From contig CANNEP010000004.1 of NCBI GenBank assembly GCA_947503655.1, positions 1-62,474 on the forward strand: DNA of 62,474 nucleotides, written 5' to 3'. Under the pieces are notes generated by a model. That model was given only the letters and a program-made list of their open reading frames with translations. It did no database searches and was not told the DNA's origin. This document shows, in pieces, positions 43,989-52,624 of the stretch. The stretch is from an uncultured Microbacterium sp. (lineage in GTDB: Bacteria > Actinomycetota > Actinomycetes > Actinomycetales > Microbacteriaceae). The position numbers were made by a program, and so were the translations under genes. Position 1 is the first letter of the stretch, and each line of letters opens with the position of its first letter.

Positions 43989-45498
43989 TGTGTTCCTCAT
44001 GTGTGTTTCGTCGCAGGTTCTTGAGTGCGAGGTAGGTCGCAACGTAGCCCGAATGCGCTGCGACAAGTGCTTCGGCAATGACCGGATCAGACTCAAAGGT
44101 TGTCGATGTTGAGGTCCAGCGGTCGATGGCATCACGGCTCGGCAGAATTCCGATAGCAAGGGCGGCCAGAATCGCGTCACCGAAAGCTGCGCCCGGGCCC
44201 GACGCAACGGTCTGGGTGATTCCGGTCAACGACGAAACCGTCGACATAATGATGTCGTTCCTGGTTCCGCCGCCGATCCCAATCACGCGTTCTGGTGTCA
44301 TGCCGATGTCGCTGTAGCGACTCAGCGCGTACGCCACAGAATGGCCAATACCTTCGGAGACTGCTCGCGCAATCGATTCGCGACCAGTCGTGAGCCGAAG
44401 CCCGACGATCACGCCCGTTGCGTCCGGGTCGTGCACGGGCGTGCGCTCCCCGGCAAAGTGCGGAATCACGGTGACCCCGTCGGCCCCAACCGAGCTTGCT
44501 TTCGCAAGTCGCATCATCTCCGTGAACATCGCGTCATCGCCGCCGGAGGCGTCCAACCCCAGCACGTCACAAACCCATCGCGTTGCTGTTCCGGCTGTCG
44601 AGGTTCCGGCCGCCAGTACGTATGTTCCCTCAAAAACAAACGGTGCCGACCACAGCACTTCATCAACAACGGGCGCGGTGCCGACGCGAATCATGTAGGT
44701 ACTCGAGCCATACATCAGCATCATGTCGCCGTCGCCGACAACGCTCGAGCCGATCGCCTCGGCGGGCGCGTCGGTCGTGCCCACCAGCACCGGGATGCCC
44801 GCGGGAAGATGCAGTTCTTGCGCAACTTCTGACAGCAGCGAGCCAGCGATCTGGTCTGCCCACTCGAGCTCTGGCAGTCGATCGATCGTGAGAATGTCGC
44901 GCAGACCTTCGTCTGTCCAGGTGCCTGTCTGCAGGTCGTAGAACGGATGGAAGTATCCGGCGGTGCCCTGATCGATCACCATGCGGCCGGTCAACCTTCC
45001 CACCAAGTAGCTTTGGCTCGTGGTGTACCAGCGAGTCGCCGCATGAATCTCCGGCTCGTGCTTCGCGATCCATGCAATCTTCGGGCCCGCCGACTGCGAG
45101 CTTAAGAGGTTGCCACTGCGACGCAGGAGCTCCTCCTCGCCAAGGCGAGCGGTGAGTTCATCAATTTCAAGCTGTGCGCGGGTGTCTACGCCATAAAGAA
45201 TTGCGGGTCGCAGCGCCTGAAAGTTTTCATCAACGGCGACTACGCACGGGCCGATTGCGCTGCACGCAAGCGCTTGGATGGCGACACCGAGGTCGCGGGC
45301 CGCGCCCGCGAGCTCCTGCGAAATTTCTTGAATGTCGTGCCACCACACGGCATCCGGGTCGTGTTCAACGTGACCGGGAGCAGGCGTAGAAATCTCGTGC
45401 CGTCGCTTCGCCGTCGCCAGCACGATGCCTTCATCCGAAACCAACACGCCCTTCGATTCGAAGGTTCCGATGTCAATCCCGACGACTGCTCGTTGCAT
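43981..45498 (-). CDS. FGGY-family carbohydrate kinase
   Basis: 505 residues. N-terminal actin-like ATPase motif VVGIDIGTFESKGVLVSD at 5-22, DDRTPVHDP-like FAGERTPVHDPDATGVIVGL near 348-367 and adenine-binding GGGTRNDIIMSTVSSLTG near 408-425. Phosphorylates a sugar or polyol; glycerol, xylulose, ribulose and AI-2 kinases all share this family, and nothing in the sequence picks one. It follows the SgcQ-like gene by 18 bases and overlaps the M29 peptidase. It carries three GGTTCCG motifs, more than the rest of the locus. Confidence 0.86.
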   Translation of the reverse strand: MQRAVVGIDIGTFESKGVLVSDEGIVLATAKRRHEISTPAPGHVEHDPDAVWWHDIQEISQELAGAARDLGVAIQALACSAIGPCVVAVDENFQALRPAILYGVDTRAQLEIDELTARLGEEELLRRSGNLLSSQSAGPKIAWIAKHEPEIHAATRWYTTSQSYLVGRLTGRMVIDQGTAGYFHPFYDLQTGTWTDEGLRDILTIDRLPELEWADQIAGSLLSEVAQELHLPAGIPVLVGTTDAPAEAIGSSVVGDGDMMLMYGSSTYMIRVGTAPVVDEVLWSAPFVFEGTYVLAAGTSTAGTATRWVCDVLGLDASGGDDAMFTEMMRLAKASSVGADGVTVIPHFAGERTPVHDPDATGVIVGLRLTTGRESIARAVSEGIGHSVAYALSRYSDIGMTPERVIGIGGGTRNDIIMSTVSSLTGITQTVASGPGAAFGDAILAALAIGILPSRDAIDRWTSTSTTFESDPVIAEALVAAHSGYVATYLALKNLRRNTHEEHND

Positions 45499-45516
45499 AG
45501 CCTGCTCCCCGCCCTG

Positions 45517-46332
45517 TTAGTTAAGTTCTGCTCGCAGCGCCTTGACCTCGGCCATGAGGGCGACGACGTTTGCGAGTTCTACTTCATTTTCGAACACGCT
45601 GTCCTTCTTGAACGCCGTGCCCACAATGGCAGCGTCCGCGATGCTGAGCTGCTCCTTGACATTGCTGAGACGCACGCCCGTGTTTACAACCACCGGGGTG
45701 TCGCCAGCATTGTTTTTTACCACCGAAAGCACGCTGGTGTCGGTCGGTGCACCAGCCGTCAGGCCCGAAACGCAGAGCCCGTCAGGACGGCAGTTGAATA
45801 CGGTCGACTTCGCGACCTGCGCGATGTTGCGGTCGCCGATGTACGCCGCAGCTTCCGGAACGATGTTGAAGAGCAAACGAACATCGCCGCCGCCCACAGC
45901 CATCCGGTGACGAGCTGTCGCACCGACGTTGGTGTCCCAAATACCGAAGTCGCTTCCGTAGGCACCCGTGAAGATCTCGCGCACGTACTTGGCACCCGTT
46001 GCCACGGCGAGGTCGATCGATGCAACGGCATCCCACAGCACGTTGACGCCAAAGGGAATCGTGATGATGTCAGAGAGTTCACCAATGATGCGGGCCATCG
46101 TGATTGCCGTGATCGGCTCGGTCTTAGTGAGGTACGGCAGGCTGAACTCGTTCGAGATGAGCAGGCCGTCAACACCACCCTCTTGCAGCGCGACAATCTC
46201 GCGGCGCGCACGGTCAACAACTGCCTGTACGCCTCCGTTGCTGTCATAGCCAGGATCGCCAGGAAGCGCCATCAGGTGAACCATTGCGATCACGGGCTTC
46301 GGTGCGGTGAACACATCGTTCAGCCAAGTCAT
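45517..46332 (-). CDS. BtpA/SgcQ family TIM-barrel protein
   Basis: 271 residues of the BtpA/SgcQ family: VIAMVHLMALPGDPGYD at 14-30, DRARREIVALQEGGVDGLLISNEFSLPY near 40-67, IPFGVNVLWDAVASIDLA near 90-107 and VVVNTGVRLSNVKEQLS near 215-231. Structural homologues are (beta/alpha)8 barrels related to indoleglycerol-phosphate and phosphoribosyl enzymes; SgcQ of E. coli belongs to a cryptic sugar operon, and the reaction of the family is not known. Divergent from the first DeoR gene. Confidence 0.85.
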   Translation of the reverse strand: MTWLNDVFTAPKPVIAMVHLMALPGDPGYDSNGGVQAVVDRARREIVALQEGGVDGLLISNEFSLPYLTKTEPITAITMARIIGELSDIITIPFGVNVLWDAVASIDLAVATGAKYVREIFTGAYGSDFGIWDTNVGATARHRMAVGGGDVRLLFNIVPEAAAYIGDRNIAQVAKSTVFNCRPDGLCVSGLTAGAPTDTSVLSVVKNNAGDTPVVVNTGVRLSNVKEQLSIADAAIVGTAFKKDSVFENEVELANVVALMAEVKALRAELN

Positions 46333-46382
46333 CTTGCACTCCTTTGTGTGAAGTTTACGTTAGATTAAACACTACTACTGTT

Positions 46383-46403
46383 CATTCAAACATTCAAACA
46401 AAC
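46383..46403. promoter_or_regulatory. Probable DeoR operator in the sgcQ/deoR divergent region
   Basis: Two tandem CATTCAAA units (46383-46390 and 46391-46398) followed by a third partial CAAAC, just before the regulator gene at 46416. On the other strand they read TTTGAATG twice, as in many DeoR-type direct-repeat operators. Confidence 0.5.
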
Positions 46404-46415
46404 AGTTGTGGCAGA

Positions 46416-47222
46416 ATGGCACCCGTGAGCACCAAGTTGGATCGGCAGGCACGAATCCTCGCCGAATTACAAGAGAACGACCGCCTCGAAACTGCGGCCT
46501 TTGCCTCGACGCTCGGCGTTTCGGAGATGACGTTGCGCCGCGACCTCGACGAACTTGCGGCGGCCGGCACCCTGGTACGAACGCATGGCGGAGCTCATCG
46601 CGGGGCGCGTCGCACCTTGGAACCACCGTTTCGAATGAGAGCTCAAGAGGCCTCGGCATCGAAGCGAGCGATCGCTGCTGAAGCCGCCGCGCTCATCGAG
46701 AATGGCGAATCCGTCGGCCTCGACGTCGGAACGACGGGGATCAGCATGGTGGAGCATCTCGCCACGCGCACCGACCTGACCATCGTCACCTCCAACTTGC
46801 GTACCGCCTGGGCCGCTTCCGAGGTCATGGATCTCAGCGCCAACCGACTGATCGTTGTCGGCGGGATCGTGCGAGCAGAGGAACTTTCGATGGCCGGAAC
46901 CACGGCGTTGGGCACGTTGGATGCTTTGCGTGTCGATACGGCCATCATCAGCGTGGCTGGCATGCATCACGCGACCGGCGCCACCGACTACAACCTTGAT
47001 GACGCTGCCGTAAAACGAAAGATAACCGAGGGCGCCACACGCGTTATTGCTCTCGCCGACGGCCGAAAGCTCGGTGCGCAAACATTCGCGCGAATCTGTC
47101 CCGCTGACGAGATCGACGTTCTCGTCACCGATGAGGACGCCGACGGCACCGAGCTTCAGCGCCTCGTTGAGGCCGGCATTGGGCGAGTGATCATCGCTTC
47201 CGGTAATCGCGCACGCACATAA
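46416..47222 (+). CDS. DeoR/GlpR family transcriptional regulator (first copy)
   Basis: 268 residues from ATG 46416. N-terminal DeoR helix-turn-helix: LDRQARILAELQENDRLETAAFA, then TLGVSEMTLRRDLDELAAAGTLVRTHGGA at 38-66. The C-terminal sugar-phosphate-sensing domain follows (GLDVGTTGISMVEHLATR, LTIVTSNLRTAWAASE, IVVGGIVRAEELSMAG, AVKRKITEGATRVIALADGRKLG). It probably represses the divergent SgcQ-FGGY-M29 unit and perhaps the DhaKL-ABC operon, released by a phosphorylated sugar. Convergent with dhaL, only 41 bases apart. Confidence 0.9.
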   Translation: MAPVSTKLDRQARILAELQENDRLETAAFASTLGVSEMTLRRDLDELAAAGTLVRTHGGAHRGARRTLEPPFRMRAQEASASKRAIAAEAAALIENGESVGLDVGTTGISMVEHLATRTDLTIVTSNLRTAWAASEVMDLSANRLIVVGGIVRAEELSMAGTTALGTLDALRVDTAIISVAGMHHATGATDYNLDDAAVKRKITEGATRVIALADGRKLGAQTFARICPADEIDVLVTDEDADGTELQRLVEAGIGRVIIASGNRART

Positions 47223-47263
47223 CTCAGCACGATCATCCCGGCGGCGCGGCTCCCCCGTCTCCG

Positions 47264-47881
47264 TCATGACGAACGCGCAACCTTCCAGCATTCCAAGAAC
47301 CGCAGGAATGCAGTAGCGCCCGGGTCTTGGAGCCCGATGCTCCGCTCTTGCAGCCACGACGCACGTCCGCGACGCGATTGCATTTGCTTCGTTTCGCTGA
47401 CCCCGTTTGCGGCGGCTGCGATGGCGGCATCGAGCCCAGATACGGAATCATCCGCTGCAGCAAGCGCATCAGCGGCGGGGAAAATAGCATCGAGGATCGT
47501 CTTATCTCCCACCTGGGATTTTCCTCGTTGCGCGATCGATTCGCCCGCGGTGCGCACAAAGACTTCCGCGTCAGCAAGCGTTATGTCCGTCACCCCGTCC
47601 CACGTGCGAGAACCAGCAAGCAAACCACCAGCAACCAGAGCGGCCATCGTCGAAGGGTTCGCGTTCGCGAAGGCCTTTGCAACCGAACGCACAACCTCGA
47701 CGGTTGTCGCGTCGCTTGGCAACACAGCGAGAGCTGCCACAACGGCGTCGGCACCCGCACTAATGGTGATTCCCAGATCACCATCTCCCAGCGCCTGGTC
47801 CAGGTCGCGAAGCTCATCAGCGTGCTCCTTGACCAACTCAAGAGCGCCCGTCAACTGGCTACGTAGTTGAACTGAATTCAT
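47264..47881 (-). CDS. DhaL-like nucleotide-binding subunit of dihydroxyacetone-type kinase
   Basis: 205 residues. DhaL nucleotide-binding motif DQALGDGDLG at 28-37 with the Mg/ADP-binding Asp residues, VGDKTILDA near 123-131 and RRGRASWLQERSIGLQDPGA near 168-187. In E. coli DhaL carries ADP and is re-phosphorylated by DhaM; in ATP-dependent kinases it is fused to DhaK. Here it is separate and no DhaM gene is nearby, so either a distant DhaM or exchange of ATP is needed. Last gene of the six-gene operon. Confidence 0.87.
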   Translation of the reverse strand: MNSVQLRSQLTGALELVKEHADELRDLDQALGDGDLGITISAGADAVVAALAVLPSDATTVEVVRSVAKAFANANPSTMAALVAGGLLAGSRTWDGVTDITLADAEVFVRTAGESIAQRGKSQVGDKTILDAIFPAADALAAADDSVSGLDAAIAAAANGVSETKQMQSRRGRASWLQERSIGLQDPGATAFLRFLECWKVARSS

Positions 47882-47886
47882 ATGAG

Positions 47887-48888
47887 TTACTCCTGAATGA
47901 AGAAAGGGGACTTCGCCGGCGCGTTAAGCAGCGCGAGCCGATCGTCATTGAGCTTGAGGAACGAGATCGATGCCCCCGCCATTTCGAGGCTCGTTGCATA
48001 CTCACCGATGTATCGCTTTTCGATCGACAGCCCTTCGGCTTGTGCAATCTGGTGCACGTGGCGGTACATCACGTACAGCTCTTCGAGCGGTGTTGCGCCC
48101 AAGCCATTGACGAGCACGGCGATGCGGTCACCTGCGACCAGCTCGAGGTCAGCGATGAGCGGACGAACGAGTCGTTCTGAAATGACGTCAGCGGTCTCGA
48201 GCGCACCACGGTGAATTCCCGGCTCGCCATGGATGCCAATACCGACTTCCATCTCACCATCGGCGAGCTCAAAACTCGGCTGCCCGGTGGTCGGCAGAAT
48301 TGTCGGCGACAGACCGATACCCATCGTCGCGGTGTTTTCAACCACGTCCTCGGCAATTGCCGCGACCGCATCAAGATCGTCACCACGGTCGGCGGCGGCA
48401 CCCGCTGCTTTGTAGGCAAACACGATTCCCGCGACACCACGACGTTCGGTCTTTTCAGACTTCGGACGACTTGCGACATCATCGCGACCAAGCACGGTCT
48501 TCGTTGGGATGTCTTCGAGGTCGGCCAGATCAGCCGCAAGGTCAAAGTTGAAGACATCGCCGCCATAGTTGCCGTAGAGATACAGCACACCGGCTCCGCC
48601 GGAAACTGCCTTCGTTGCCTCAAAGATCTGATCGGAAGAGGGCGAAGAGAAAACGTTGCCGATCGCCACGCCGGAACACAGGCCACGACCGACATACCCC
48701 TTGAACAGCGGGAGGTGCCCCGATCCGCCACCGGTGACGATGCCTACCTTGCCCTGCTGCGGCGCATCGGCTCGCACCATGACGCGGAGGTCATCGCCCG
48801 GCGTCTTCACCAGGTCAGGGTGAGCCCAGATGATTCCTTCAACCATCTCGTCGACGAAGTTTGCCGGCTCGTTGATGATCTTTCTCAT
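47887..48888 (-). CDS. DhaK-like dihydroxyacetone/keto-sugar kinase subunit
   Basis: 333 residues. Substrate-binding GIVTGGGSGHLPLFKGYVGRG near 50-70, covalent-substrate His in GIGIHGEPGIHRG at about 222, and NGLGATPLEELYVMYRHV near 265-282. DhaK binds the carbonyl of dihydroxyacetone or a short keto-sugar (erythrulose in some systems) as a hemiaminal on this His. Overlaps the upstream permease stop and is six bases from dhaL. The sequence does not tell triose from tetrose. Confidence 0.88.
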   Translation of the reverse strand: MRKIINEPANFVDEMVEGIIWAHPDLVKTPGDDLRVMVRADAPQQGKVGIVTGGGSGHLPLFKGYVGRGLCSGVAIGNVFSSPSSDQIFEATKAVSGGAGVLYLYGNYGGDVFNFDLAADLADLEDIPTKTVLGRDDVASRPKSEKTERRGVAGIVFAYKAAGAAADRGDDLDAVAAIAEDVVENTATMGIGLSPTILPTTGQPSFELADGEMEVGIGIHGEPGIHRGALETADVISERLVRPLIADLELVAGDRIAVLVNGLGATPLEELYVMYRHVHQIAQAEGLSIEKRYIGEYATSLEMAGASISFLKLNDDRLALLNAPAKSPFFIQE

Positions 48889-50030
48889 GAGTTGTCTCCT
48901 CCATTGACCTTTCCGGCGTCGCGCTTACCGCGTCGCGATGTTGCAATCGTCATGGTCTCCATGTTCACGGGCACGACCTGTTGCGCCTTCTTCTTTCGAC
49001 TGAAGCCGCCCCGCATTTGATCGATCACCATGACGAGAATGAGGATGACGCCTTGCGCGATCGAGTACTCGTAGGAAGAGAGACGAATCGCAGTAAAGCC
49101 ACTCGACACAACTTGCAATACGAGCGTTGCCAGAACGACCCCGGTTACCGTCGCGAATCCGCCGAATGGGTTGGTACCTCCGAGCACGGCAATCACGATT
49201 GCCAAAAGCACATAGGACAGTCCGTAGTCCGCGCTAGCGGTGGGGTTTCGAGCGATAAAGAGGAGCCCCGCCACCGAGCCGAGAACTCCCGACAGCATGT
49301 ACGTGCGCATCAGTACGGTCTTGGAGCTAATACCCGCGTACTTAGCTGCGCGCTCATTCGACCCGAGGAACTGCACCTTACGCCCGAGCGGTGTTCGTGA
49401 GACGAAAATCCCAACCACAATCGCGACCACGATAAGGACGATGAACAGCACGGGAATACCCGCCAAGCTCGCTTCACCTACGGATGACCAAAAGGCTGGC
49501 GCACCGTAGAGCGTCTTGCCGCCGGTCCATACGATCGCAAGACCATTGAAAATCTGCATCGTCGCGAGCGTCGCCAGAATAGGCGTGATCCCAACGAGGG
49601 CGATCAGAACACCGTTGATTGCGCCGGCCAAGAGACCGACGACCAGCCCAAGCAGGATGATGAGCGGCCCCATGGCTTCGGCCGTGTCGGGGTTGCTCGA
49701 CGCGATCGCCGTAAACGTCGTTGACACTGTGATCGCGGTCAGGTTGGCGATCGCGACGAGAGATAGGTCGATACCGCCGGTCAGCATCGCGATCATCATC
49801 GCAATACTGATCACACCGATCTCCGGTGCCGAGATCATAATGTTCTCGAGGTTGGTCGGGTTCAGGAAGATGTTCGGCTTCAGCACGGTGAACAGCGCGA
49901 ATGCAATCGCCAAGATGATGACAAGGCGCACCACACTACGGTGACCTTGCAGTCGACCGATGAGTTCACGCACGCGTGAATCGACCTTGTCGTTTACCTC
50001 CACCAGAGGTGACTTCGTGGTCTCGCTCAT
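48885..50030 (-). CDS. Ribose-type ABC transporter permease (second of two)
   Basis: 381 residues from ATG 50030, overlapping the upstream permease by ATGA. About ten helices of the RbsC/BPD-transp-2 type: VVRLVIILAIAFALFTVL, GGIDLSLVAIANLTAIT (the family GGIDLS motif near 85), AINGVLIALVGITPILATL and VLGGTNPFGGFATVTGVVL. The C-terminus is long and basic (RGKRDAGKVNGG). Transports the unknown sugar/polyol. Overlaps dhaK by four bases. Confidence 0.9.
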   Translation of the reverse strand: MSETTKSPLVEVNDKVDSRVRELIGRLQGHRSVVRLVIILAIAFALFTVLKPNIFLNPTNLENIMISAPEIGVISIAMMIAMLTGGIDLSLVAIANLTAITVSTTFTAIASSNPDTAEAMGPLIILLGLVVGLLAGAINGVLIALVGITPILATLATMQIFNGLAIVWTGGKTLYGAPAFWSSVGEASLAGIPVLFIVLIVVAIVVGIFVSRTPLGRKVQFLGSNERAAKYAGISSKTVLMRTYMLSGVLGSVAGLLFIARNPTASADYGLSYVLLAIVIAVLGGTNPFGGFATVTGVVLATLVLQVVSSGFTAIRLSSYEYSIAQGVILILVMVIDQMRGGFSRKKKAQQVVPVNMETMTIATSRRGKRDAGKVNGGDNS

Positions 50031-51067
50031 GATGCGCTCACCTTCTCGTTTGGCACGACTCGTCGCTTTGCACGCTGCGCCGACAGCGCCTGGATGCCCA
50101 CACCGACGATGAGCAGGAGACCGACTGCGGCACGCTGCCAAGCCGTGGGAACACCAAGCAGGAGCAAGGAGTTGTTGATGAGCTGAACCAGAATGACGCC
50201 CAAGGCCGTTCCGAGGACCGACCCTCGACCGCCGAAGACCGAGGCGCCACCCAGGACCACGGCCGCAATAATGTCGAGCTCGTTGCCCACAAGGTCTTGC
50301 GGGTTGGCGTTGCGGTTCAAAATCACGTGCAGTATGCCACCGATCGCGGCCAGCACGCCGGCCAGCACGTACAGCATGATGGACCACCGCAGTACTGGGA
50401 AGCCAGCACGGCGCGCGGCTTCTGTGTCTCCACCAATCGCGTAGATTCCGCGCCCGAACATCGTGTACTTGAGGAGAATGGCAACGGCGACAGCCAGCAG
50501 AATGGCTGGCGCAACGAGCAGGTGCAGCGCGGTCGGCCGGCCATTCGATTCGACGGTGACGATACTCGCCGTGGACAGTGCACTCATGCTCGGGGGCAAG
50601 TCAGCGATGTAGCGGGAGCCGATGTAGGCAAGCAAAACGCCCTTGATGATTCCCTGTGTTCCCAGGGTCACGATCAGAGTGGGCAGCCTAAATTTCGCGA
50701 TCACGATTCCGTTCACGGAACCCAGCGCGGCACCGAGCACCATGGCAATCAGCAGAATGACGAGCAGACCAGGGTCGAAGCTACCCAGCACCGAAAAGTG
50801 CACCACCGTGTATCCAGCGAAAATACCGATCGCGTAAAACGAAACATCGATGCCGCCCGAAACGATGACCAGCAGCACCGCCAACGCGAAGACGAGCGGG
50901 ACGATGGAACCTCGTGCAATGGAGAAGAGCGTGGCGACGCTGAAGAACGCTGGGTTGGCAATCGACATCGCAACCACGAGCACGAGAATGATCAGGGCGA
51001 GCACGCCCTCGTTGTTTGCACCGCGTAGCTTGCGGAAGAGATCGGGGGAAGCTGTGGTGGCACTCAT
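50027..51067 (-). CDS. Ribose-type ABC transporter permease (first of two)
   Basis: 346 residues from ATG 51067, overlapping the ATPase stop by ATGA. RbsC-type helices with VSGGIDVSFYAIGIFAGYTVV near 69-89, SVNGIVIAKFRLPTLIVTLG near 116-135 and VVLGGASVFGGRGSVLGTALG near 270-290. Pairs with the second permease to form a heterodimeric channel, as in rhamnose or AI-2-like importers. Confidence 0.9.
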   Translation of the reverse strand: MSATTASPDLFRKLRGANNEGVLALIILVLVVAMSIANPAFFSVATLFSIARGSIVPLVFALAVLLVIVSGGIDVSFYAIGIFAGYTVVHFSVLGSFDPGLLVILLIAMVLGAALGSVNGIVIAKFRLPTLIVTLGTQGIIKGVLLAYIGSRYIADLPPSMSALSTASIVTVESNGRPTALHLLVAPAILLAVAVAILLKYTMFGRGIYAIGGDTEAARRAGFPVLRWSIMLYVLAGVLAAIGGILHVILNRNANPQDLVGNELDIIAAVVLGGASVFGGRGSVLGTALGVILVQLINNSLLLLGVPTAWQRAAVGLLLIVGVGIQALSAQRAKRRVVPNEKVSAS

Positions 51068-52584
51068 GCAGCCATCTCCTTGTGGATCTGTTCGGTGTCG
51101 ATCGCGTCGCCCTCGAACTCGCACACAACTTCACCGTCGCGAACAACCAAGACACGGTTACAGACGCTCACGAGTTCTGGAACGTCGTCGCTGATGACGA
51201 TGACCCCCATACCGAGTTCTGCTTCTCGGCGGAGGATGGTCAGAATTTCTTCCTTCGAGCCGACGTCGACGCCAACGGTCGGGCCGTTCAGAATCAACAC
51301 CTTCGGTTCTGTCGCGAGCCACTTCGCGAGCACAACCCGCTGCGCGTTTCCGCCAGATAGCGAGCGCACTGGCGCTTCAACGTTGGGAGCCTTAATTCGA
51401 AGTTCTGAGAAGAGCTCTGCGTTCGTTTCGGCGATGCGCTTGTTATCGATAAACAGCCCACCCTTGCGGTAACGGTCAACGGAGGCCGCAATCATGTTGT
51501 CTGCGATCGACCGCTCGAGAAATAGTCCCTGCGTCAGTCGGTCTTCAGGAACGTATCCGATCCCGGCCTTGATAGCGTCGTCGATCGACGAAATCTGGAC
51601 GTCCTTGCCGTCAATTTCAATCGCTCCACTCTCCGCGGGGATGACGCCAAACAATGACTCCGCGATTTCCCCGCGACCTGATCCCAGGAGGCCCGTAATG
51701 CCGAGAATCTCGCCTCTCGCGACAGAAAAGGAAATGTTGCGGTAGGCGCCGGCAAGGTTGAGGTTGTCAACTTTCAATACGGGTGCGCTTTCGTAATCGG
51801 GCGTCGGAACCGCACGGGTCTCATCGATGTCGCGGCCCGTCATGTAACGCGTGAGAGATGCGCGGGTGAACTCACTCGCGGGGGCCGAGATGACGTGCTT
51901 ACCGCTGCGCAAAACCGTGAGCTCTTGAGAGACTGCCAGCGCTTCCTCGAGCTTGTGGCTCACGAATACAAGCGCCACGCCTCGATCCTGCATTTTGCGA
52001 ACAATGGTGAAAAGTCGGTCGACTTCGCGGTGGGTGAGCGCGGTCGTGGGCTCGTCCATGATGATGACGCGAGCATCGTTTACGAGGGCGCGACAGATCG
52101 CCGTGAGTTGCTTATCTGCCACCGACAGATCTTCGACATTGGCGTCGAGGTCAAGATCGAGGCCGAGGTCGGCGACGATACTTTCCGCTGCCGGGCGCGA
52201 CTTCTGCGCCGAGAAAAACTTGGCGCGGCGAGCGACCGCAGACGTGAGAGTAATATTCTCCGCCACCGTGAGGTTTGGGAACAACGAGAAGTCTTGGTAG
52301 ATCACCTGAATGCCCTGGCGAATGGCCCACCCCGGGGTCACCCGGGCATGCTCCTCACCGCCGATCCAGATCGTGCCGCCATTGGCTGTCTCTGCGCCGG
52401 AGATGATCTTGATGAGCGTCGATTTGCCGCATCCGTTCTCACCCGCCACACAGTGCACGCTTCCTGCACGCAACGTGAGTGAGACACCATCAAGTGCCTT
52501 CACCCCGCCGTAAGTCTTCGAGATGTTGCGCGCTTCCAGCACAATCTCGCCTTGGGTTTCTGCCACAGATTTCACCTCGTTCAT
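51064..52584 (-). CDS. Sugar ABC transporter ATPase (two-domain, RbsA-type)
   Basis: 506 residues, two ABC domains. First: Walker A GENGCGKST at 48-56, signature VEDLSVADKQLT and Walker B VIIMDEPTTAL near 165-175. Second: GITGLLGSGRGEIAES near 287-302 (degenerate P-loop, as usual for this family), signature RSLSGGNAQRVVLAKWLA near 399-416 and Walker B-like KVLILNGPTVGVDVGSKEE. Energises import; the GP for EP change in the second domain (NGPTVGVDVG) removes the usual catalytic Glu, as in some RbsA proteins. Confidence 0.93.
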   Translation of the reverse strand: MNEVKSVAETQGEIVLEARNISKTYGGVKALDGVSLTLRAGSVHCVAGENGCGKSTLIKIISGAETANGGTIWIGGEEHARVTPGWAIRQGIQVIYQDFSLFPNLTVAENITLTSAVARRAKFFSAQKSRPAAESIVADLGLDLDLDANVEDLSVADKQLTAICRALVNDARVIIMDEPTTALTHREVDRLFTIVRKMQDRGVALVFVSHKLEEALAVSQELTVLRSGKHVISAPASEFTRASLTRYMTGRDIDETRAVPTPDYESAPVLKVDNLNLAGAYRNISFSVARGEILGITGLLGSGRGEIAESLFGVIPAESGAIEIDGKDVQISSIDDAIKAGIGYVPEDRLTQGLFLERSIADNMIAASVDRYRKGGLFIDNKRIAETNAELFSELRIKAPNVEAPVRSLSGGNAQRVVLAKWLATEPKVLILNGPTVGVDVGSKEEILTILRREAELGMGVIVISDDVPELVSVCNRVLVVRDGEVVCEFEGDAIDTEQIHKEMAA

Positions 52585-52624
52585 GTGATGGGCCGGCCCC
52601 CTCTCGAGGGCCGGCCCTGTGAAA

